This document shows, one piece after another, positions 17,567 to 27,400 of a stretch of 64,000 nt of DNA. Every line of letters begins with the position of its first letter. Position 1 is the stretch's first letter. Source of the DNA: Clostridia bacterium. Its GTDB lineage: Bacteria; Bacillota; Clostridia; Oscillospirales; Acutalibacteraceae. The notes under the pieces were generated by a model. That model did not search any database. It was not told the origin of the DNA and saw nothing but the letters and a program-made list of their open reading frames with translations. Both the position numbers and the translations under genes were made by a program. Where the stretch lies: contig JAGAPN010000050.1 of NCBI GenBank assembly GCA_017623235.1, forward strand, positions 1-64,000. Direction: 5' to 3'.

Positions 17567-19669
17567 TTAAAGAGTTAATATTTCAGAAATAACCGTGACG
17601 ATAAAGCCGCCGAACTGCTGTATCAGAATAATTATTGTAATTGCTAAAAATACTATCGCAGCAACACCGGCTATTGAGAGAACGCTGGTGCCAATGAGTC
17701 GGCCCATGCTGAAATCGTGAATCTTAAGAAGTCCTATTATCATCAGGAACAAGAAATACATCACAGCGACAGCCTCTAAAATCGTAAGGAAGCTGGCCTC
17801 TGTGGGTAACAGAACGTTGGTAAGGAACAGTCTGATAATTCTCTCGATAATGAGTGGCAGCAGGCTGTAGCAGGTAACAATAGCTATTTCCTTTATTCTG
17901 CCTCGGCCGCCCAGCAGGGTGCAGACCATCCAGTTGGCAACTATCCATAAAACCACAAGTCCCGCCGTTTTAACAAAGAGCCATATCGAATTGAAGGAGG
18001 CTACGTCATACACGGTGAAAAGGAAGCCGCCCTTTAACGTTTGTAGAATAGATACAACGTAGAAAACAAGCACCAAAACTACACAAATAAGTATTGAGCC
18101 TTGACGCTTCTCCTTAACTTCTGTGAAGGTATCCGCCGGATGAATCAAGGTCGAGAACATAAGGTTAAGCTGTTTATTGCGGATTAACTTAATCTTTTTG
18201 CGTGTAGAAACAACCAAAAAGACAATCAAAAGCGCCACAGCCGCCAAAACGATAATGAATATCCAAACAAAATTGTCATTAACTATTTCGCCGCGCTTAT
18301 ATTCAAAAGCTATTGCATAGGTTTCTCTGTCATAGCCCTTCTTTGCAAGCTCAAGTGCGGTATCATAATCCTTCTCATTGATATAGGCACGGGCAAGAGC
18401 GCCGTAAGCCGGCTGGAAATTGTTATCTAAAGCGATAATCTCTTCCCAACCCTCTTTTGCTCCGCTATAATCGCCTTCAATGGTCATACCGAGAAGGGTC
18501 TTTACCTTGGTTCCAAACTCATTAAGTCTGAAAACCGTTATCTTATTGGTTGAGCTGTCGGAAACAAGAACCTCGCTACCGTTATCGGTGATAGAAAGGG
18601 AGGAAACGGTCACAAAGTTACCAACCTGTGTTCCAAAGCCCATTCCGCCGCCGAAAACCGAGATAATCCTACAGGAAGGGTCATAGACGAAGACCTTGCC
18701 GAATGCGGATTCAAGACCATAAACGAAACCGTTTTCATCAACCTCAATATCAAAAATATCCTGTTTTGAAACCGCACCCTTGTTATATGAGGTGTTGATT
18801 TTAACGTCAACGAAATTTATATCATCCGAAAGCAGGATATTGTTGCCCAGGCCGGGGCCGAGCTTTCTTATTTGTCCCTTACGGGATATATCGGTATAGC
18901 CGGTGCTGGTGTAGATAAAGCCCTCGTCATCAATGGCAAGGTCAACAAAGCAGAAGGGCAGCTTTTTTGCCGAATTTGCCTTCTTTGCGTTGTTGGGGAA
19001 TATACGGTCTTTTATATTGGACAATACGCTTCCAAGGGTGGAAGCTACGGTATTTGCTCCGTAAAAACCGAGAAATTGCATCTCGCTGTCGTAAAGAAGA
19101 GCGCCGTAATAAGAGCCGTCGCTCAAAATATAGATGTAACCGTATTCATCAATTGCCATATTTGTGGGACGGAAATCGAAATCATCGGGGATAAGATTAG
19201 ACTCGGGAAGGGTTATAGTGTTTAAAAGGCCGCCCTCACTATCAATGTGAAGAATACGTCTTCCCTCGGTGTCACAGATGTATATTGTACCGTCCTTTGC
19301 AATATATAAGCCCTTGGCGTCCACGTAGCTCTCGGTGCCGCCTGCAAGCCCTATCTCTTTTTTAAGCTTGTACTGAGCATCCAATACTACAATTCTTGAT
19401 GCCGAATCCAATATATAAAGGTTACCGTTGGCATCAAAGGTAGTGTCGGTTATCTTGGTAAAGTCTTCAATGCCGAGATATGCGGCATCAATATTATATT
19501 CCGCCGTATACATCGGGCGGTTATAAACCGCCTTATTCTCTTCTCCTACCTCGGACCAGTAGGTGTAGCTCTCAAAAGGCACTTCAGCCGCAGCCGAAAT
19601 TGTGCAAACCGAAACAAGAAGCAAAATAAGGGCAAGCCGAGAGATATGTTTAAGTAATCCTTTAATCAT
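17567..19669 (-). CDS. Module A: NHL-repeat propeller/TPR/Yip1 membrane protein
   Basis: A 700-residue protein. It has a signal sequence (1-28, ending SAAAE), an NHL-type beta-propeller outside the cell (about 55-390; repeats such as DANGNLYILDSASRIVVLD and AKDGTIYICDTEGRRILHI), a short TPR-like stretch (about 400-460), and a membrane segment near 470. A C-terminal Yip1-type domain with about five membrane helices follows, opening with the family phrase HPADTFTEVKEKRQGS. Function unknown; the layout suggests a sensor or docking platform for the transporter on the outer face. The last codons of the upstream permease (AAG GAG TAG) serve as its ribosome binding site, 7 bases from the ATG. The module B homologue is at 57250. 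Confidence 0.85.
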   Translation of the reverse strand: MIKGLLKHISRLALILLLVSVCTISAAAEVPFESYTYWSEVGEENKAVYNRPMYTAEYNIDAAYLGIEDFTKITDTTFDANGNLYILDSASRIVVLDAQYKLKKEIGLAGGTESYVDAKGLYIAKDGTIYICDTEGRRILHIDSEGGLLNTITLPESNLIPDDFDFRPTNMAIDEYGYIYILSDGSYYGALLYDSEMQFLGFYGANTVASTLGSVLSNIKDRIFPNNAKKANSAKKLPFCFVDLAIDDEGFIYTSTGYTDISRKGQIRKLGPGLGNNILLSDDINFVDVKINTSYNKGAVSKQDIFDIEVDENGFVYGLESAFGKVFVYDPSCRIISVFGGGMGFGTQVGNFVTVSSLSITDNGSEVLVSDSSTNKITVFRLNEFGTKVKTLLGMTIEGDYSGAKEGWEEIIALDNNFQPAYGALARAYINEKDYDTALELAKKGYDRETYAIAFEYKRGEIVNDNFVWIFIIVLAAVALLIVFLVVSTRKKIKLIRNKQLNLMFSTLIHPADTFTEVKEKRQGSILICVVLVLVFYVVSILQTLKGGFLFTVYDVASFNSIWLFVKTAGLVVLWIVANWMVCTLLGGRGRIKEIAIVTCYSLLPLIIERIIRLFLTNVLLPTEASFLTILEAVAVMYFLFLMIIGLLKIHDFSMGRLIGTSVLSIAGVAAIVFLAITIIILIQQFGGFIVTVISEILTL

Positions 19670-19673
19670 ATTT

Positions 19674-20579
19674 CTACTCCTTTATACCTGCGCTGCTCAT
19701 CGCTTCAACAACGTTGCTCTGCGAAATGAGGAATACAAGAATGGGTGGTATCATCATAATAACGGTTACCGCCATAGAGCTTCCCGCACGTGCTGTACCG
19801 CCTGCCGTTATCTGGGTAACTATCTGAGGCAGAGTCTTAAGCTCCTCACTGAAGATAGTTCCGTTAGGTACGGCCGCCCAGATATCTCTGAATGCGAATA
19901 GCATAAGGGTCAGCCAGGCAGGCTTAATAACGGGCATTACTATAGACCAGAATACCCTGTAATGACTTGCACCGTCGATTTTCGCCGCCTCAAGCAAAGC
20001 GTTTGGAATATATCCGTCAATGTACTGCTTTGCAAGGAATACACCGAGGGTAGAAGCAAGATGAGGCAGGATAGATACCCAATAGGTATCTATGATGTTC
20101 ATTTTTGTAAAAATGAGATATCTCGGTATTCCAAGGGTATAGGCATTGAACATAAGTGCAAACTGAATAATCCAGAAAATCACGTTTTTGCCTTTGAATC
20201 TGGCCTTTGACAGCACGAATGCCGCCATTGTCGCAATAAGAATATAGAAAAAGGTTGAAACTATGCTGACAAAAAGGCTGTTGAATATGTAACGCTCAAG
20301 CGGAACCTTAAGGGATGACATAAGGTCGGGCAGAATCATATAATTCCCGAGAGTCGGTCTTCTGACGAAGAAGCGGGGCGGGAAAATAAGAAGCTCATCC
20401 AAAGGTTTAAAAGAGGTGCAAACCGCATATATCAGCGGAAGCATTGTAAAAAGACCCGCTGTCACAAGAAATGCGACGTTAATAAAATCACCGAATTTTG
20501 AACGGGTATAACGTCTGACTGCCATTTTTTTACTTGAAGGCAGCCTGTTTTTGAATTTTAATATATTTGAAATACTCAT
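19674..20579 (-). CDS. Module A: carbohydrate ABC permease, MalG type (first pair)
   Basis: About 301 residues with six membrane segments. The family landmark LPLIYAVCTSFKPLDELLIFPPRFFVRRPTL-type start region is near 50-80, and the EAA loop LLEAAKIDGASHYRVFWSIVMP near 205. It ends AGIKE, shared with the module B homologue at 59299, which also has the same IFPPRFFVR-PTL segment. I chose the ATG at 20579 (GAGGTGG 5 bases upstream) over the in-frame GTG at 20588. It pairs with the MalF-type gene just before it. Confidence 0.92.
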   Translation of the reverse strand: MSISNILKFKNRLPSSKKMAVRRYTRSKFGDFINVAFLVTAGLFTMLPLIYAVCTSFKPLDELLIFPPRFFVRRPTLGNYMILPDLMSSLKVPLERYIFNSLFVSIVSTFFYILIATMAAFVLSKARFKGKNVIFWIIQFALMFNAYTLGIPRYLIFTKMNIIDTYWVSILPHLASTLGVFLAKQYIDGYIPNALLEAAKIDGASHYRVFWSIVMPVIKPAWLTLMLFAFRDIWAAVPNGTIFSEELKTLPQIVTQITAGGTARAGSSMAVTVIMMIPPILVFLISQSNVVEAMSSAGIKE

Positions 20580-20589
20580 AACAGCCACC

Positions 20590-21525
20590 TCATTTCTCTA
20601 CGGTCGAAAGCACTTTTCCGACAAGAAGTCTCGTTGTTACCATCATAATAAAGAGTACAACGGCAATAGCCGAGGCATAGCCCAGCTCATATCTGACGGT
20701 CGCCATATCCTGCATAAGGGATACAATGGTATCGACCGCGTTGGATTTACTCGGGTAGCCTGCCAGTGTTACTGCGATGGCGCTTACCGAGAAGCTTGAC
20801 TGAATCTGCATAACCGCACTAAAGAGCAGCATGTGTGACATAGAAGGAAGGGTGATGTACCTCAGCTCCTGCCAACGGTTGCGAATACCGTCTATCGCAC
20901 CTGCCTCGTACATATCGCGGCTGACGTTTTGCAGACCCGAAATATTCGCAAGGAAGGAAACACCCATACTTTGCCAAAGCTGAACTATTATGATTATCGG
21001 CATAAGATAGGTTGCGTTTTTAAGCCAGACTATAGGCTCGGTAATAACGCCTATGGACAAAAGAAGTGAGTTTATGTATCCGTAACTGTCACCGCTGAAA
21101 GCGACCTGCCAGATGAAATATGCATTACCTACAAGCGAAGGCGCGTAAAACATAAAGGAAAGTATCGCTCTGATGCCCGGTGTAAACTCGTTAACAAGCC
21201 AGGCAAGAAGGAAGGCCAAAAGAAATCCGAGGGGGCCCGAAACCACCGCAAAAATAACAGTGTTTTTTACGGTAACCATAAAGTCGGGGTCGTTTGCAAT
21301 TAACCTCTTATAGTTGTCAAGACCGACTAAGCTCGGTGCCGAAATCATATCGTATGATGTAAGGCTGAAAAATATTGATGAAATTATGGGAATTATTGTA
21401 AAGATAACAAAGAATATCATAAAAGGAGACAACATTACGAACATAGGAAACTGCTCTCTGAATGAGCCTTCAGGAGCTAAATTCTTCCTGTCCTGCAGTC
21501 TGCTTTTTTTTGCACTCGCAAACAT
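20590..21525 (-). CDS. Module A: carbohydrate ABC permease, MalF type (first pair)
   Basis: A 311-residue permease. A hydrophilic N-terminus of about 25 residues precedes membrane segment one (MLSPFMIFFVIFTIIPII); the EAA loop is YEAGAIDGIRNRWQELRYITLPSM (about 205-228). The central region (FYAPSLVGNAYFIWQ, SYGYINSLLLSIG) matches the module B protein at 60248 nearly position for position. Its ATG overlaps the stop of the large binding protein by one base, so both are translated together and almost certainly work together. Confidence 0.92.
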   Translation of the reverse strand: MFASAKKSRLQDRKNLAPEGSFREQFPMFVMLSPFMIFFVIFTIIPIISSIFFSLTSYDMISAPSLVGLDNYKRLIANDPDFMVTVKNTVIFAVVSGPLGFLLAFLLAWLVNEFTPGIRAILSFMFYAPSLVGNAYFIWQVAFSGDSYGYINSLLLSIGVITEPIVWLKNATYLMPIIIIVQLWQSMGVSFLANISGLQNVSRDMYEAGAIDGIRNRWQELRYITLPSMSHMLLFSAVMQIQSSFSVSAIAVTLAGYPSKSNAVDTIVSLMQDMATVRYELGYASAIAVVLFIMMVTTRLLVGKVLSTVEK

Positions 21526-24377
21526 TATTTACTCCCCTCCAATTTATATTCTCTTATTTTTCTTGCGATTTCATCGTCGGCAATTTTGCTCCACTTCATA
21601 ACCGCGTCTTTAGAATTGCTTTCGGCATTGACTACGGTCCAGAAGGCCTGGTCGATTGCACGGGAGAGATAGTAGCTGCCGGGTACTTCGGGTACCTCCT
21701 TCACAAGCTGCCTCTGCTCCTCCATAACCGATAAATGCTCATTATCCCAAGCGAGGTTCTTAAAGCCCTCTACGTTGGCGGTAGTCGTTCTACCTATCAT
21801 TCCGAGTAAGGACTCTACGTTATTATTATATCTGGTCTGAATCTCTGCCGAGGTCCACCACTTGAGGAACTCCCACGCCTCGGCCTTATTTTCGGATTTT
21901 TCAATAATTCCGCAACCGGTACCTGCGCCTGCTATGGTTCTGTCACCGTTTTCGGAGGCAGGAACGAGGGCAACAGACCATCTGCCTGCAATTTCGGGTG
22001 CGGCAGAATAAAGGTTCATATAGGTTGCGAGGGGCGCTATTCCGAGGGGAACCACACCCACTCTGAAACGGTTATAGAATTCGGCTTCCTTAAGATAGCC
22101 AAACTCGGTATAAAGGTCGGTCCAGAAATCGAAAACCTCTATCGCTTCCATAGAATCGAGAGCGGTAGCGTTTTTCTTATCATTATAAAGTGAAAGACCG
22201 CTTTGCGCCGTCAAGGTCGGGAACAAATTAAGATTTCCGATACCTGTATTTACTGTTGTAGCTGTTGTAATCTGAGTATACGGCACGTAAACGTTCATAT
22301 TATTACGCTGAATTACCGTTGCCGCCTGCTTAAATTCTTCCCAATTTTCCGGAACACCAAGGCCCAGCTTTTCCATAATATCCTTTCGGTAATACATAAG
22401 GAAAAAGCTCTGGGTATCGGGAAGGGCATAAAGCTCATCGCCGTACATATAAGGTTCGGCTGCGGTATCCTGGAAACGCTTTAACACCTCATCGCAATCG
22501 GAGAACTCGGTTAAATCGTAAAGCGCACCGCGGATTCCCAGGTTAACCGGCTCGGTTCTTGCCAGATGAAGCGAAAGGTCGGGGAAATTGCCCGATAAGA
22601 TACCGTTTATAAGTGAGGCGCTAACGACCTCTACATTAACGTTGATATTATTCTCAGGGGTAAAGGAATCCTTTATCAGGGAGTTCAGCACCATAGCCTG
22701 ATCCTGACCCCAGTTAATCCAAATGGTGATTTCTTTTTCAGATTCCCCGTCACTTGAGATAGAATAATCCTGGGTGAAGGATGCGAGAAGTCTTAAAATT
22801 GTGAATCCGAAAGATTTAAATACGTTAGGATTTTTATTTTCAATTTCTTTGCCAAAAGGCACTATCTGTATTTCATCAAGGGCCAGAGGCATATTGGTCA
22901 TATCATATAACCACGAGCTTACAGCCGTATAGTTGTTGTAATAGTCCTTAACGTACTGCTGAGCAACATAAGGGCTTTTGAGCATCTGCTTTAATACACG
23001 CGACATATTCTCAATAGCCGCTATGCTTTGGGTGCTCTTGCTGCCGGACATTTCCTTCATATCTGCAGCTATACTGTCAAGAGAGGTCTTGCACTCCTCC
23101 AGCGTTTCGGTAAAGCCGTCGATCTGTTTGAAAAGCTCGTAATCGCGATTAACGTCGGGAGATTCTCCCGTTATCATAACTATTTTAATATACTCGTCAC
23201 CGAGTCGTGTAACGGTCTCGGAAAGTCTGTTTACAAACTCGCTCTGGGGTCCTACGGTGACCTCCATTGAAAGGGTATGCTCACCCTCACTTAGCCAAAT
23301 ATAATAGGGCGACTTTTTATCGGCGCCAAGGCTCTTATATTCCCATCCCGTGCCAAAATCAAAGCCGATATTATTCGCCTCAGCAAAGGGTGCTTCACCG
23401 TCAATTTTCAGCTTTCTCCAGCTAACGCCGTTGATAAGCTCTGACTGTTTATATCTAAAGCCAAGATAATAATATCCCGCAGTTTCAACCTTAAAATTCC
23501 AGATCATTTTACTGCCCGGAGCCTGCCAGGAGGTGCCTCCGATATAGTTTATCTTGCTTGTATATGCATTGTTAGGTGTCATTCCTGCGTCGCTGTTATT
23601 GCTTCTCGGAATGAGAGATTTTGAATTTTTGATAGTTGCGCTTTCTGCTTGAATCTCTATGATTTTTGCGTCGTTTTCTTTAAGCTCATATCCGCCCGAA
23701 ATCTCAGAATAAGCCTCTGCCGACTCGGGGGCTGTAAGATAAATTTCTTTAATTGCAACCGCCTGTCCGGCATCTGCGATAGAGATGGTATGCCTACCAT
23801 TAGACAGAGCGAAAAGATAAGGCTCGGTTGCAATTCCTGTATAGTCCTGCAGTACAGATGAAATAAACTCGCCTGTTTCAACCTGCTCCTGAGCATATTC
23901 GTTGCCCGAAACGTCAACACGGGGCGCTTCGGAAATGTTTTTCCATTCCCTTTTCAGTTCTATTTTAGCGGCATTAGTAAAGGGTGTTTTGCCGTCAACC
24001 GACAGGGCGATGCTCGGATCAATTCCTGCCGCCTTCGGTTTCCATACTATTACAACGTTGTAAAGGGCATCTGCGGCAACATCCACCTCAAAAGAGAGGC
24101 TTCCTTTACCGTCAGCCCAATCAATCGCTTCATCCTTAAAGGTTGCCTCGGCACCCTCTGCGATGAAGTTTTCCGGCGAAAGAGATATATCCTCTTGAGC
24201 GTAATTGAAATTACAGTTTTTAAGATACTCAGCATAATCGCCTAAACCAACCGAGCCTTCAATTGTACTATTAGCCCCTGTTGATTCTGTTTGTCCCTCT
24301 GCGTTGCAAACAATACCGCTTGTCAGCATTAGAAGACTGAGAATTAAACATACGCTCTTTTTTATTCCCTTGAGCAC
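21525..24377 (-). CDS. Module A: large solute-binding protein with N-terminal lectin-like domains
   Basis: 950 residues, over twice the usual length of an ABC binding protein. Order: signal peptide (about 1-26, IVCNA cleavage, no lipobox), a first beta-sandwich (about 50-225), a second CBM6/35-like sandwich (about 240-395; IIEIQAESA, AGYYYLGFRYKQ, WLSEGEHTLSM), a helical spacer (about 405-535) and a family 1 binding domain (about 545-950; ITIWINWGQDQ, DELYALPDTQSFFLMYYRKD, WEFLKWWTS). It likely captures a polysaccharide or long oligosaccharide and hands it to the adjacent permease. The start is GTG with AAAGGA 8 bases upstream. The module B homologue is at 61142. How it is held at the cell surface without a lipid anchor is unclear. 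Confidence 0.85.
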   Translation of the reverse strand: MLKGIKKSVCLILSLLMLTSGIVCNAEGQTESTGANSTIEGSVGLGDYAEYLKNCNFNYAQEDISLSPENFIAEGAEATFKDEAIDWADGKGSLSFEVDVAADALYNVVIVWKPKAAGIDPSIALSVDGKTPFTNAAKIELKREWKNISEAPRVDVSGNEYAQEQVETGEFISSVLQDYTGIATEPYLFALSNGRHTISIADAGQAVAIKEIYLTAPESAEAYSEISGGYELKENDAKIIEIQAESATIKNSKSLIPRSNNSDAGMTPNNAYTSKINYIGGTSWQAPGSKMIWNFKVETAGYYYLGFRYKQSELINGVSWRKLKIDGEAPFAEANNIGFDFGTGWEYKSLGADKKSPYYIWLSEGEHTLSMEVTVGPQSEFVNRLSETVTRLGDEYIKIVMITGESPDVNRDYELFKQIDGFTETLEECKTSLDSIAADMKEMSGSKSTQSIAAIENMSRVLKQMLKSPYVAQQYVKDYYNNYTAVSSWLYDMTNMPLALDEIQIVPFGKEIENKNPNVFKSFGFTILRLLASFTQDYSISSDGESEKEITIWINWGQDQAMVLNSLIKDSFTPENNINVNVEVVSASLINGILSGNFPDLSLHLARTEPVNLGIRGALYDLTEFSDCDEVLKRFQDTAAEPYMYGDELYALPDTQSFFLMYYRKDIMEKLGLGVPENWEEFKQAATVIQRNNMNVYVPYTQITTATTVNTGIGNLNLFPTLTAQSGLSLYNDKKNATALDSMEAIEVFDFWTDLYTEFGYLKEAEFYNRFRVGVVPLGIAPLATYMNLYSAAPEIAGRWSVALVPASENGDRTIAGAGTGCGIIEKSENKAEAWEFLKWWTSAEIQTRYNNNVESLLGMIGRTTTANVEGFKNLAWDNEHLSVMEEQRQLVKEVPEVPGSYYLSRAIDQAFWTVVNAESNSKDAVMKWSKIADDEIARKIREYKLEGSK

Positions 24378-24404
24378 AATATCATTCCTTTCGCCATTTT
24401 GGTT

Positions 24405-24437
24405 TTATAAGGGCGGAAGGAGCTTCCGCCCTTATAA
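24405..24437. other. Strong intercistronic hairpin
   Basis: Perfect 15-bp arms (24405-24419 and 24423-24437) with a 3-base loop lie between the GH16 giant gene and the large binding-protein gene. No T-run follows on the minus strand, so it is more likely an mRNA processing or stabilising element, or a partial terminator, than a full terminator. Confidence 0.6.
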
Positions 24438-24448
24438 ATAAAGTTAAA

Positions 24449-27400
24449 TTACTTCAGATTGATTTCACCGTTTGCCTTCTGATAGAGGCGGATGTAATCA
24501 ATTTCATAGTTCAGCGCTGCTGCATCAATATCGTCTGCATTGCCCTGATATGTGTATGCTGCGCCGTCACCTGCGGTGTACATATGGTTGTTAAGACGCA
24601 GATACAGATACTGATTGAAGATACCATCACTGTTGGTGTTGTATCCGTTAATATCAAAGTTGTTCATATCGCTTCTCTTGGCGGTATAGTAAACGTTACC
24701 GTCAACCGAGAAGGTCATTGTGTCCTCTGTCCAATCAAATACAAAGGTATGGAACTCATTCTGAGCAGCACCTGTTATCTGATAATCACGGTCAGCTTCT
24801 TCAACCTTATAGCCGTTACCTGCGAGAAGTCCCGAGCCACAGCTACACTCGTGGCCTGTTCTGGCACCTTCTTCATCGTTGTACCACTTATGAATACAGG
24901 TGACTAAATTATCAACGCCTGCAGTCTTACCGAATACCTCGAAGATATCAATCTCGGTATCAAACTCATTTATCGTACCGTTACCGATAGCATTTCTTGA
25001 GGTGAGCCAGAGGGACGGGAATGCGCCTGCGCCGAAGGGAATCTTCGCGCGCATTTCAAGGCGGCCATACTTGAAGCTCATGGTATCACGGGTAGAAAGG
25101 CCGTAGGCAACGTTGTAAATCTTATTGCCGTTTTCATCCACAGCGCCTGTATGAGTGGTATACATCTTCATATTTTCGCCGTCGAAAGCATAATTGTCGG
25201 CATAGTTGAGGGTCGTACCCTTGCTCATTGTGGTATTTTTAGACCATACCGAGTAGTCCATAGCGTCACCGCCGAACTCCTGGGACCAAACCAGTACCTC
25301 TTCATTCTCATTAGCGCCGATATTTCTGCTGGCGCTGACGAGGTCAAGGATATCTATACCCTCTACTCCGTTAATATCGGCAATAGAAGCGGTCTGGAGG
25401 CCTAAAATAACCTTTCTGATAAGGGTAACTGCATCAACGTCTGCATTCAGGCTGTTATAGATTATCATATCCTTGTTGAAGGGCTTGCCTGCATTACAGC
25501 CGAGGGTGTAAATCTTCTCACTGCCGCTGCCGATGAGCTTTGCAGCGTTGCAAAGCTCAAACTTAACGCCACGGGTAGCGCCGCCTAAAATATCGCCTGC
25601 GTTTTCGGCGGTTATATCACAGTCAGCAGCGCTTACAGCTATAAACTGTACCATCTTGAAGGGATTATCTGCATCTTCAGGGGTAACGTGAGCCGCACCT
25701 GCAACGGCGCCCACGTAAGCGTTGCCCGAAACGGTAGCATTAACATCCTCTACGCGAATATTCTTAATAACGGCATCGCCGGTTACGAAGGGTATAAGAC
25801 CGTAAGCATAGGTACCGCCGTCGGTGATAGCGTTGTTGTAATAGATACCGCTTACTGTATAGCCTGCGCCGTCAAGTGTTCCTGCGAAGGAGCTTGAATA
25901 GGTAAATCCGTCAAGATAAGCCTTCTTTTCAGCCCAGGTGTAGGGGTCATCATTTGCCCAACCGTCATAAACGTTGGAAATTGCGATGTTATTGGTAAGC
26001 TTATAGAACTTGCCGTGGGTAGCCTCTCTATCGAGGTTTGCAAGGAGATAGAGCTGGTCGGCTGTAGAAATGAGATAGGGGTCATCCTCGGTACCCTTAC
26101 CGCCTGCAAAAGCATCGGCTACAGTTCCGTCCCAATATTTTGCTCTGTAATCCATTGCGGTGTGAACGGGATATGCGCCGTCAGCTACCTGCCACTTCTG
26201 GTTGAAGTTAAAGCCGTTCATATTGGTCTTTGCGGCAGCGCCTGTAATCTTATCTACAGTAAGATTTGTAATACCGTCGGTTGTACTTTCGGTTTCGTTT
26301 ACGGTATAAACGTTCTTATAAGATACTGCAGACGAGAATGATTCTTTTATTTGAGCAGATTCAGCACTTGCGGTATCGGTATAGCAGTTTTCAATTGCAA
26401 AGCTGTTGTTGATTTCACTGCCGTCAATAAAGCCAACAAATGCAGAAGCATTTGCCGTGCCGGCTGTTACCTTGTCTGCATCGGCTACAAAGGTAGAATT
26501 CACAACATAACTGTCTTTAATGTTATAAGATTGTGAGAAGGAATAACCAATAAAGCCGCCACCACCATGTACAGCAGCAATATCAAAATTCTTTACAGAA
26601 CAGCCGTCAATAATAATGGGTGCTGAACCTGCAGCGCCCTTTGCAAGGCCTATAAAGCCGCCAAGCGCATAGGAAAGCCAGTTGTGTCTTGGAAGTGTGC
26701 CGCCAACAAGGTGTAAATCATAAATTTCGGTACCCTGTGTTGCAACAGGAATAAGGCCTGCGGCAGTTGATGCAGCATTGCTGTTGAATTTGTAGATTGT
26801 GTGGCCGTTACCGTAGATAATACCGTTAAAGCCTATGTTGTTATAGGCTGTATTATTAAACCAGGCTGTAAGGCCGGGAACATACCACTGCTGATTTGCG
26901 AGGTTGATATCGCTGGTGATTTCAAAATATTTCTGTTCGGTGGGTGCTACGGTTACGTCTGCGTTAGAATAGGTAACAATAGCATAGTAAAGCTCTGCGC
27001 CGTTAGAAATCTTATAGGGATTTTCCTTGGTGCCTTCGCCCTTAAGTGTGGTAGCGGCAGAGCCGTCCCAGCCCTCAAGTCTTTCATCCATTGGGCGAAG
27101 CACGGGGTAACCGTTTGTGGTAGTTTTCCAGAGGAAGTCGAAGTCAAGGCCCGACATATTGGTTTTAGCAGCCTCACCCTTCATACCTTCAGCTGCAACC
27201 TGTGTTGCATCAGCATCCTCGCCGCCAATGGTGGTTGAATAAACATTGTTTAAAACAGCTGAACCATCGGTTGAACCGATGAGACCTGAATTTACATCAG
27301 CAAAACTATTGCTGGCGGTAATAACAACATAGTCATCCCAGAAGGTACCGGCAAATGCGCCAACGTGTGATCCGCCTGTTAAATTTGCAAGAACAGCGCA

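Noticed and set aside
24405..24437. Hairpin as a true terminator of the GLUG-GH16 gene
   Set aside because: The stem is strong but no T-run follows it on the transcribed strand, and the next gene of the operon has no promoter I can see, so I list it only as an intercistronic hairpin.
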